A stretch of DNA of 64,000 nt from Hanleya hanleyi. Its lineage: Eukaryota; Mollusca; Polyplacophora; Lepidopleurida; Hanleyidae. Below, one piece after another: positions 45,068-57,000 of the stretch. The first letter of the stretch is position 1. Every line of letters begins with the position of its first letter. The stretch covers positions 1 to 64,000 of the forward strand of contig JAVTVY010018931.1 of assembly GCA_036873755.1 (NCBI GenBank), read 5' to 3'. Below the pieces are notes generated by a model. The model worked only from the letters and a program-made list of their open reading frames with translations, ran no database searches and had not been told where the DNA came from. Position numbers and translations under genes: made by a program.

Positions 45068-48000
45068 CTACCGTTCAGAATGGCTGGTTCGTATACCTCC
45101 CCACTCTAACAACTGTTTATCTGGATTCTCTTCCCAGTTAGGATCCAGACGAAGCTGTGGAGAGAAAAAAAAATGATGTCGGAAGCATATTTATAATGAA
45201 ATAATTACATCACTGCACAAACAGATGAACAACACTGAAGAAGACAACATCACTTCATGGGCATTACATACACGGCAAGTGGGGAAGGGGGGGGTCTAAA
45301 AATCAGGATATTTTCCTATGTATGCTGGGTTAAATTTTGCATATGGCAGGGGGAAGAGGGTAAAATAAATCCAATTGTTTTTGCGTATGTAATACTTGAA
45401 AGGCCCAACAGGCTATGTTGGCTCAAAGCAGAAAACTGGTACAAATTTTAGTCAAACATATATTCAGGAAAATAATGTTATTTTCAGATCTATGCCCTGT
45501 GACTGTAGTGGAGTGAGAAAGGTGTTGTATAATCCCTGATAATTAGTTCACCTTTTGCTGTTTACTTTTCTCCACTTCTTTTTTCTCCCATTTTTTCTGA
45601 TTGACCTGGGCCAGTCTTATGGATGAACTACCACAACCCCACACCTATCAAATGGAATGAAACAATCACAAACATCAGGTATTTAACAAATATATAGCAA
45701 TACATCATGTGTATATAGGGATCTGAGATCGGTCAATACTTCATGTAGGAACTATTGTCTGGGTCTTTGTGTCGTTGAAAAGGCTCTTGTCTAGACACAT
45801 TGTTGTCCCCAGACTGGGCTATTGTATTCCCAGACTTGGCTATTGTATGCATTGTCTTGTGATCCTTACATGAAGTATGAACCCTGAGAGGTCAAATAAT
45901 ATATTTCCCACTTAAAAAGATGTGGTCTTTCAAATCCTTCCACTCCTGGTGAAGTCTAAAAGATCCAGCTGTCTGTGTGACAGTGTGTGGATTAATAATG
46001 AACCCATTTCACCATCTGCATTACCTTTGATGAAGAGTCCATCATGGAGATCATGATTTTCTTTAGAGAGAAACCACAATGGCTGCAATAGGTTGATATT
46101 CAGATGACAAATAAAAAGTCTCTTCCTAACCAGCCATTATTTGACACATCTTGCTATACATAACAATAATTGTGTTGAATATTAGTAATTACTCAGTTAA
46201 TGGGTAATCATGCACCAGTGTTAGCCAGAGGGGTGTGTGCACAAGTGATATGTACTCGCTAATTCCAATTTGCACACCCTAAACGTACACATGTCCGAGT
46301 TAACATAGTATGAAAAGAAGAAATCTGCACACCCAGACCATTCTTGCTAATATCCTGGTGTGCACAACTGTCAAAGAGTGAGTGAGTGAATATGATTGAA
46401 CATTGCTTTCAATTATATTTCAGTCATATCACTTCGTTGGGTCATATTCCTTTTCACACGGGAACCCTATGGGTAGGGTTGTATTCCTTTTTACACCCGG
46501 CAACCCAGTCAAAACTATGACCACGGCCCACCCAAACAAATATACAAAGATACAAGCAGAGGATGGGGTTAATTATACAGTAAGATAAATGTAGTATAGA
46601 ACAGCCTATCACAATGATTGTTTCTTATCGGACTGTGGACTGCCACTATAGTTTAAAGGAAAATTCTCCCAAACATGCTATACTTCATGATACATGTATG
46701 TATTTACCTCTATACATTGAAGCCTACAATCCACCCCATAATGTTTGACGGTCTCGAAGTCGTGAGGTATAAACAAGGCAACAGTTTTCCCATCTCTGCC
46801 GATCTGTATACCACGGGGACGGTCTCTTGACTTCTCATTCCAGGATAACAGGTCAGAACCAGCTGAAAACAGAAAAGTCAAATAAAAACATCTGAGAAGC
46901 TGGGTGACGCTGACAAAATGACAATACCGACATGGTTATCAATTTTTAAAATCTTCTCATTCTCGATTTGAAACATGTGGCTGTCGCCATCGGGACCCCT
47001 CGGGCCGGGCCCAGAGCAATTGTGGAAATAATGTTTCTGACCCCAACAACTCACATATTTGGGGGGGCATAATTTTACCTGTATGATATAGATCATCATA
47101 GACGGACAAAACAATATAGCAATAGAGCAGTGATTACCTATAGTAGATGTAGTCGAACGATTACTGTCTATTCACAGCAATCCACACAGGTTTGTGTGAA
47201 CTCCTGAAAAACACATCCCATGGCACCGACTTTCAATAGGCTTCTGGTACTGGCTGTATTAAACAACTGTATGAAGTTTCATTGTTGTGAGTGAAGGACT
47301 TTTTGAGATAATGTGTTTACAAGGATATGGACCAACCGACATGTATAAAGGGGCAGAACTCCTGAAAAACACATCCGATTACACCGACTTTCAATAGGCT
47401 TCTGGTCCTGGCTGTATTAAACAACTGTATGAAGTTTCATTGTTGTGAGTGAAGGACTTTTTGAGATAATGTGTTTACAAGGATAAAAACAGACAGACAT
47501 GTATAAAGGGGCATAACTCCTGAAAAACACATCCAATGGCACCGACTTTGAATAGGCTTCTGGTACTAGCTGCATTAAACAACTGTATGAAGTTTCATTG
47601 TTGTGAGTGAAGGACTTTTTGAGATAATTTGTTTACAAGGATATGGACCAACAGACATGTATAAAGGGGCATAACTCCTGAAAAACACATCCAATGGCAC
47701 CGACTTTCAATAGACTTCTGGTACTGGCTGTATTAAACAACTGTATGAAGTTTCATTGTTGTAAGTGAAGGACTTTTTGAGATAATGTGTTTACAATGAT
47801 ATGATGGACAGACGGACGGACAGACGGACGGACAGACGACGGAGGCAACGACAATACCGCTCGGGCAGAATCTGCCCGAGGGGTTAAAAAGGCTACAATT
47901 GTGTGCAAGCTTCATAATATATATAACAGCTTATTCCCCCACATCTACAGATAGAGAAAAGCTGCAGATCAGTGCTGGAGATAAAAGGCCTGATACATTG

Positions 48001-51000
48001 CTAGAGAACAGGAAACTGATCAGTACTGGAATCACACTTTCAAAAATACATCTGTAGTTTATTCCTAATTTCCAACAGATTTACAAACACAGCAAGGAAG
48101 CAATCAGAGATTCCGCTTTAATCCGACACTGCTCCACCATTGTTCTGTTTTGTATTGGTCTGTGGAGGCCTAATTTGGCTAATTATAAAAATTCTGTTTC
48201 AGTCACTTTTTTCGGCATGCCTCGCATAATACATGTACATATTCCACTCGGGGCTTTCGGCAAATTCAAAAATGTGACCTGGTTATGAGACCTACATTCC
48301 TTGGGAGTATATTGTGGTGAAATTATGAAGCGATCGTGAACTTTGAATTTTGCATCCAATTCACTCTTTTTGGGGCAATTTCATACTTCAGGACCTATGT
48401 GATCTACTTTGGAATGTGTTTTGGACAAATAAATATATCCCATTCATTTAGGTTTGATGAACGAAGGGCCATAACTCTTGAAAATATAACCGAAAGCAGA
48501 GAAACTTCACGCTGCACAACTATGGGGTACTGACCACATATCCTGCAAATTCCATACTTGTCCATACAATATTAACCGAGATCCAGCCTGGACAAGTCCC
48601 AATTCACAAAGACTTGATGAACAAAGGGCCATAACTCTTGAAAATATATGTGAAACGCGAAGAAACTTCACGCTGCACAACTACGGGGCACTGACCACAT
48701 ACCCTGCAAATTTCATAATTGTCCATACAATATTAAGCAAGATCCAGCCCGGACAAGTCCCAATTCACGGAGATTTCAGGAACAAAGGGCCATAACTCTT
48801 GAAAATATAGGCGAAATGGGGAGAAATTTTACGCTGCACAACTGTGGGGCACTGACCACATGTCATGCAAATTTCATACTTGTTCATACAATATTAACCA
48901 AGATCCAGCCCGGACAAGTCCCATTCACAGAGATTTCAGAAAAAAGGCCATAACTCTTGAAAATGATACCGGAACTCGGAAAAAACTCTACGCTGCACAA
49001 CTATGAGCCACTGGCCACATTCCATGCAAGTTTCAATCCTGTCCATCAATTACTAACCGAGATATCGCGCGGACAAGAAATTCAGACGGACGGACAAAGC
49101 GATCGCTATATGCCCCCCCTCTAGTTAGAGGGGGGGCATAATTACCACATGGTGCATCAACTAGGTCCATTCATATATTAAAAGATGTACTAGAAGAACT
49201 TACAAGACAATACCACACACTCACCCTGTATGACCCTATACACTGGAGATAACTGGATTAGCTGACAATCCTCACCACCAAACTTCAAATTACCTTCCCT
49301 GTTAACAAAATTATTCCAGTTTTACCAAATATACCAGAGAAATTACAAACTTGTGTCTTTCAAAAGTTTGAGAATTTAACCCTTTCACTGATCATTCCCT
49401 GTCAAAATTTGTACACCCAGCCAATATAAAGCCAAACCCAGGGGTAAATCGGTGAAAGGGTTAAAATTGGAACATGGCACTTTTGTCAACGAATGTGTTG
49501 TAATTCAAAAGTATGTAATTCAAGACTTTGAGAAAACCAGTAAAAGGGAATAGTATTACAAATGTACACACAGGCAACACATTGACCTTTACATAAACGT
49601 TCTTCAGACAAAACTATTACATATTTATCTATATTTCTATGTTCTTTATACTGGCTGGATTGACAATAACGATTCACAGCATACGTACCTCCACTCTGTA
49701 TCCAAGGCCACACAGTATATATTCCTACCCTCGAAAGCCACCAGGGAAATACTGGGTCCTTTATATGAGGAAACATGGTGAGTGAACCTAAAACATCAAA
49801 ATATAGGACTGTAATAATTGGGTATAAAAGCTTATTGCCACAAGACCAGCATAGAGTGCAGTTCACACTTGCCACGGTTTTGTACAAAGTGGCCCATCCA
49901 TAATATCATAATAAGGCATGTCGCACATTGTTGAAGCATGATAATTCTTCTTCTCTTTTTACTCACTGATATCTATAGTACCATTCTGTTGGAGGTAACA
50001 ATTATCCGAAATGGGCATATAACAATTGCTGGTTGATCGTGTCACTACATAGTTTATCGACCCCGGAAGTGAATATTTGGCAGGCCAATATCTGCACTTT
50101 TTTGTTGGCCTGAAAATGATGATTCCTTTATGGCGATCAAATTTCACCAAAAAAAAAACCGATCAGGTTGACCCCCTGTTTTTTTTTTCACCATTTCAAA
50201 ATGCCTGTTGGATTTTCACATGCACTGTAAAAGAGAATAATTTTGTACATTTTCCCTGGGTGGTGGGTTGAATTTGAGATATTTTCATACACTGTATGGA
50301 GTTCTTTAGGAAAGTTGGAGGAGTGACTTCGGCTGATCAGCTACTGGGTTGCATAATTTCACTTTGTCCTATCTTTCAACCCTGGAGACCGTCTTAAACT
50401 GGTGATAGCTGCCATAACACATACATACTATATTTTCCCAGTATTCAAGCATAATGACACTTTTTTTAATACTGGGAAATATAGCACATGTGTATATAAT
50501 TATGCCAAAAAGATAGGGAAAGTGTATTTTACAGCTGAAGTCAGTGGTCAGTGAACAGACAGGCTCTTCATTGTTCTCTCAATTATGTGAAACTGAGCCA
50601 TCATAGTCTTCACTTCTTTCTTGTACTGTGTCAGTGTAAACGTTTTTGTCAGGATTGATAGAGACATCTTGTGATATCGGAGGATACAGGAATTCCTTGT
50701 AACCACTGAATGATAATCAATGGTCAAGGGGAGATAATCACCAACATGATTAAATAAAAGATTCAGATGATGCTATTTTAGTCACTGTGGCATTTCAAGA
50801 AGACTGTTGAATGAATTTGCATTTATTGATCAATTCATTTAAAGAGATTCAACTTTGTCAAAGCCAGACATAGATTAACCAAGTGAAGTATATGTATATC
50901 ACATATGGACAGACCTATTAATGGATAAACCATGGTCAGTACTTCTGTAGAGTAAACTCCAACTCTGGAAGCGGGACAGATGAGCCTACCAAAATACAAT

Positions 51001-54000
51001 TACACCATCATCTTAGTCTAACACAGTTTTAATTGACACATGCAGACAAGGGATACATAGGAGTGCTATTGCATGTTTAGGCATTTATATGAACACCATA
51101 TCACGATGTTTTGGTCTTATTCCTTTTCACACCCAGGAACCCCACGGGTAGGGTCCTATTCCTTTCTACAACTGGGAACCGCTTGGGTAAGGTCCTATTC
51201 CTCCCTACAACTGGGAACCCCATGGGTAGGGTCCTATTCCTTTCTACAACTGGGAACCACACAGGTAGGGTCCTATTCCTTTCTACAACTGTGAATCACA
51301 CAGGTAGGGTCCTATTCCTTTCTACAACTGGGAACCCCATGGATTAGGTCCTATTCCTTTTCCCATCACGGAAGCCTGCAGGTGCCCCAGTTAGATGCCT
51401 CTTACGACAAATTGGCTGAGGCCTATTCTTACCCTGACCTGGGGTGTGCACAACGACATCTCAGGTCACCCTGTGAGCACCACTATTGTAAATGTACCTA
51501 TAGATTTCAGGTATGGCACTATTATGAATGTACCTATAGAGTTCAGGTATGGCACTATTATGAATGTACCTATAGAGTTCAGGTAGGGCACTATTATGAA
51601 TGTACCTAAAGAGTTCAGGTAGGACACTGTTACGAATGTTTCAGGTAGGGAACTATTATGAATGTACCTATAGAGTTCAGGTATGGCACTATTATGAATG
51701 TATCTATAGAGTTCAGGTATGGCACTATTATGAATGTACCTATAGAGTTCAGGTAGGGCACTATTATGAATGTACCTATAAAGTTCAGGTAGGGCACTAT
51801 TATGAATGTACCTATAGAGTTCAGGTATGGCACTATTATGAATGTATCGATACAGTTCAGGTAGGGCACTATTATGAATGTACCTAAAGAGTTCAGGAAG
51901 GACACTGTTATGAATGTTTCAGGTAGGGCACTATTATGAATGTACCTATAAAGTTCAGGTAGGGAACTATTATGAATGTACTTATAGAGTTCAGGTATGG
52001 CACTATGATCGATGTACCTATAGGGTTTCAGTTTGGGCACTATTATGAATGTACTTATAGAGTTCAGGTATGGCACTATGATCGATGTACCTATAGGGTT
52101 TCAGTTTGGGCACTATTATGAATGTTTCTAAAGATTTCAGGTGTGCCTATAGAGTTCAGGAGGGCACTATTATGAATGTACCTAAAGAGTTCAGGTAGGA
52201 CACCGTTATGAATGTTTCAGGTAGGGCACTATTATGAATGTACCTATAAAGTTCAGGTAGGGAACTATTATGAATGTACTTATAGAGTTCAGGTATGGCA
52301 CTATGATCGATGTACCTATAGGGTTCAGGTTGGGCACTATTATGAATGTTTCTATAGATTTCAGGTGTGCCTATAGAGTTCAGGTAGGGCACTATTATGG
52401 ATGTACCTATAGAGTTCAGGTAGGGCACTATTATGGATTGCGATCTATGGTGTGACTACAGTGCTTATGTACACAGTTGAATGGTTCATGATTAGAGAGA
52501 ACACATAGAGAAGCTTTGATTAACATGTATGTAATACCAGCTTACTCACTTGTCTCATGGACCAGTTATATGTGTTGAGGAGAATGTTAGATGTGGTAGG
52601 TGAGGAACTCTCCTCCTCATGGTGTAGATAAAGCTGTGGTAATGTTGTGGAGAGTGCCCACAGGACAGACATGGTGGTCACCTGTGATCCATCCTTTATA
52701 CAGTCCAGGTGAGGGACGGGGGCTGGCTCCTGAAAATATACAAAAGATGTGCACAACTTAAAAAGGGTAGCTTAAGCTCTGACATCCATGAAAACTGTGT
52801 TAAAACAAGAAATAATCCCATCTTGCTGACAGCCAATTTGTTCAATTTCAAAAACAGTGGTAAATAGACTACACATTAGTTCTATAGAAGGAACTCTTTG
52901 CCATCAACACCAACAACCACATGGCCCTCCGATCTGATACAAGTAAATTAGAAATTCCCTTTCCACATACGGAAATATTCAAAAAGTCGTCATATTCTGG
53001 TCCAGATCTGTGGAATTCTCTGAAACCTGATTGCCACAGTGCATCCTTGGTCCAGATTTTCAAGACTTCCTTTTTCAAGAATATCTAATCCATTTCTGAC
53101 TTTTGTACATGCATTTTGAATTGTACATTACCATACATGGCAGTATGTAACGTCACTGGACCTACGAAATAGGGTTTGAGATAATTTAAGTGTGTACTCG
53201 AGAGATGACTTGGGGGCCCTGTGTGCTACCATGAGAGAATTTATATAGCGTCTCTAATTGACAGTGGGAACTATTAACTTTTCCAGATGTCACCGCTGGT
53301 GAGTCATTAGCATAGCAACTATTATCGCCCTCAGTTTCTATTACCCTGGAGAATGATCAGCCCAGCAGTACAGCACGAAGTGTTGTGGGGAGAGTCCGAG
53401 CGAGCGGGGACCCCCCCCCCTTCTCGGCATTACGCGATTTTTCTTAAATTAGCGTAGGGAATGATGCTCTGTCAGAGCAGTTGAGAAGTAAATGTTTGTA
53501 GTCCTAAATAAGACAGGAAACTGGATAAGAAACACAAATTTGAAGTGAGAAAGGTCAAGATCAGAGATTTGTTAGAATGCAAGAATCAAATCAGGCATCA
53601 CTAGAGAGCCATTCTCCATGGATATATTTATTTGGCATTCAACTTCAAGGTACCTCATCTGAAGAGAGTACATAATAATAATCAATGAACAATAAAGCAC
53701 ACACGAACAAAATAAACAAGTGGTTATAGGTTACTGAATTTAAAACACAACGATGATTTTATTATCGATTTCTTCAGTAATAACATATAATAGGGTCATT
53801 GTTGTGTTTAAATTTAGTAATTTCTCTCATAAAATCCAGCCATTTTTTATTTCTTTTTGAGGTAGAACATTTTTTAACTAATGACTGAACTGAAGAAATG
53901 ATGCAATGTTGTATAGGCTGGATATATAAAACGTGCAGTATAACATGCCTTCAATCTCAACGAAATTCCAAGACCAGCAAATGAGTGAAAACGGATACTA

Positions 54001-57000
54001 TCGGAATGTGTGTGGTATCGGAATGTGTGTCAACATTAATGTAAGTTAGGCTAAAAATAACAACCTCCATTCTCCGATCAAATGATTTGCTTCCTTCATG
54101 CATCGTGGCATATACAGCTCGCCCGACGCGAGATTCTGGGATTTCGGTAGCCTTCCGCAATACCACCGGCTAACAGCGACCAGCATGATCACGAGGGTTC
54201 CCGAATATTTCCAACAATTTATGGCAGATGTTTGGGAAGCGTGGCGTGGACTATTAGGGAAAACATGGCGGAGCTACCTGGAAACGTATAATGCCGACAT
54301 ATATTGCCGACATATCTTGGCAAGTACCATTATAGTTACTGATATTTTCGAGAGAGGGGCGCATCATTTTTTTTTTGCTTTAGTGCTGGGCGGCCGAAGT
54401 TAGTCCCAGGCGCTAAAAGTCACAGTGAAGAATACAGTCAAGGGTTCCTGATGGGCATGACAGTGCACTCGAGTCATCAATAAATAATAAAAAATTAATT
54501 ATAAATCAAATTTTCATCAGAATTCGATCAGCTCAGAACTCAGAACAGAGCTGGTAACAATGCCCTAATGCACATTCATGCCAAAAATCAAGGTTCTAAT
54601 GTCAACGGTTCTGCTTATTTTGCCGACGAAAGGATTCGGATGGACTGACTGACTGACTGACTGACTGACTCATTACCGGACAATTTGCGATCTGTAGCCT
54701 ACTTCGTAGGAATATCTTAGTTCAGTACTGGTATATTTGTATGAGAGGATGTGTGTGTGACTGTGTGTGAGGAGGACCTCAGGGTAGATCAGCTTCTAGC
54801 TGACTGAGTGTATTATTATTACACCAAATCTATTAACATGGGGCTCCGCCTGATAAATCAAGCCCTTCTGGGTTGCAATTCACTGAGTTGCAATTCACTG
54901 AGGGATGGCAGAATTATGGCAGAATTGCAGACTACACACAAATTTCAAGTTACTGCCAAGATATATTGCATACTGAGAAGGTAGTAGATAAACAAGCTCG
55001 ATTTCTTTCTACGAGGGTCGGGCGAGGGTTAGCTTTGGAGATAGAGGGTGAGGCTTGGTGCCTCAAGGTAAGGACATGTACCCGAGGGTAGTGGATGGGT
55101 TGAATAAGTGTAGCAGTGTAAGCTCTAGGAATATATGTAGAGGGTCGCGTGAGAGTTGGGTTAGGAGACAGAGGGTGGGGCTCGGTGCTCCGGAGGTGGG
55201 GACATGCTCTCAAGGGTAGTGGATGGGTTGAATAAGAGTAGCATGACATAAGCTCGCAGAATATATGAGGGTATGGGGTTGGGCGAGGATTAGATTTGGA
55301 GATAGACGATGGGGCTTGGTGCTCCAGGAGTGGGGACATGTTTTTGAGGGTAGTGGATGGGTTGAATAAGTGCAGCAAGGTGTAACCTCCAGAAATATAT
55401 GAGGCAAGGAGTTGGGCGAGGCTTAGTTTAGGAGATTCAGGATGGCGCTTGGTGCCCAGGGGATGGGGACATGTTCCTGAGGGTAGTGGATGGGTTGGAT
55501 AAGTGCACCATGAGGTAAGCTTCCAGAATATATCAGTGTTTGTGGGCAGGCCTTAGGTCAGGATACATGGGGTGAGGCTGAGAAGCTGTGAATAGGAAAA
55601 CGTCCAAAAACTTTAAAGGTGAACTGAAAAGCTTTCCGATATTCTGTTAAAATGTCATAAAACAAGAACTTCTATAGCTGTTACAAATATGTGTGGTGTT
55701 AGTTCTGGGGGTTATTGTTTTATTTTGGGTATATGAGAAGTCAAAACTTATACCACCAGAAAATGAGAGCCAGAACTTTTAAAAACATCATTGCTTGCCT
55801 CCCGTTGTTTTTGGAACGTCACGACGTTATAGTGGTCCTCGCTCATTCACCCGACGTAGCAAGACGTCACATTTAAATAAAACTTGAATGAAGGAGACCG
55901 CTTTAACGTTCTACGAACCAAGAGAGACAGGTGATGCAAGTTTTCAAGACGGATTTATAACAGATTAACTTAAATATTGTTATTAGTACAATTTTGCAAA
56001 ATACATTTGCCCAAAAAACGTATAAAAGTTATGTCACATAAGACAAGATGTATATAAGCGACATTTTAGATAAAATTAAAAGCTTTGCAGTTCACCTTTA
56101 ACAACTTTTTAGGACAGGGACACAGATATCCACAGACATCATTCAGATTCCTATGTTGAGCTTTCCGAAGCTAAAGCTAAAGGCTCGATAAAAATAATTA
56201 GGGGACCAGGTCCGGAGGACCGAGGTCCCCTCTTGAAATCGTTCGGATTCACTATTATTATTATTCTTCTTTTATCCACCGTTTTTGCTCCAGCCACATC
56301 TCCAGAACGGCTTGGTCCACAAGCTTGAAACATGGTGAGTTGATAGTAGATCTAGTAGTGATGTGCATATTACAAGCGGGCTCTGATTGGTGAACCCGTA
56401 TGCGGGCCATCTTGGAAAATGTTCAAAACCTTCAAAGATCTTCTCCTCTCGAACCACTGAACCGATCGACTTGAAACCTGGCATGCACAATCTAGGGGTC
56501 GGGGTCTTCAATTCTTCTGAATGGTTTCTTGCCGCGATATCAAATATGGCCGTCATAGCCGTTCAAATATAGGTCAAATTACAAACCTCAGATTTTCATT
56601 CCAGCCACATCTCCAGAACGGCTTGGTCCACAAGCTTGAAACTTTGTCGGTTGATAGTAGACCTACTAGTGATGTGCATATTACAATATTTTCTCAGACA
56701 TCGTGGGAATGAAAAATGATGTGCCGCTGTCATGAAACGCCATAAAAATGCAATTTTGGCAATAGAAAAGATTGCAATTCATGTACACCGACGTCAAGTT
56801 ATCCCATTCCTTTATACACAGTAACGATGTGCTGGTGTATAAGACGACACAAACTTCTCCCAATCGTTTATACAGTGTAGCGATGTGATAGCTTATAAGG
56901 CGATACCAAATGTGTAATTGGCAATGAAAAGGACAAGACGTACAGAATACCGGCATTATCAGATAGGAGTACCAGTGGCCAATGAAACTTACCTAATTTA

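Noticed and set aside
51382..52455. Long open frames on both strands (HYYECTYRVQVW, YLNSIGTFIIVP)
   Set aside because: They are translations of the 36-bp minisatellite, open in all frames because 36 is divisible by three.
54098..54403. Short gene or first exon (101 aa)
   Set aside because: No recognised domain, no partner exon and no clear donor in frame.
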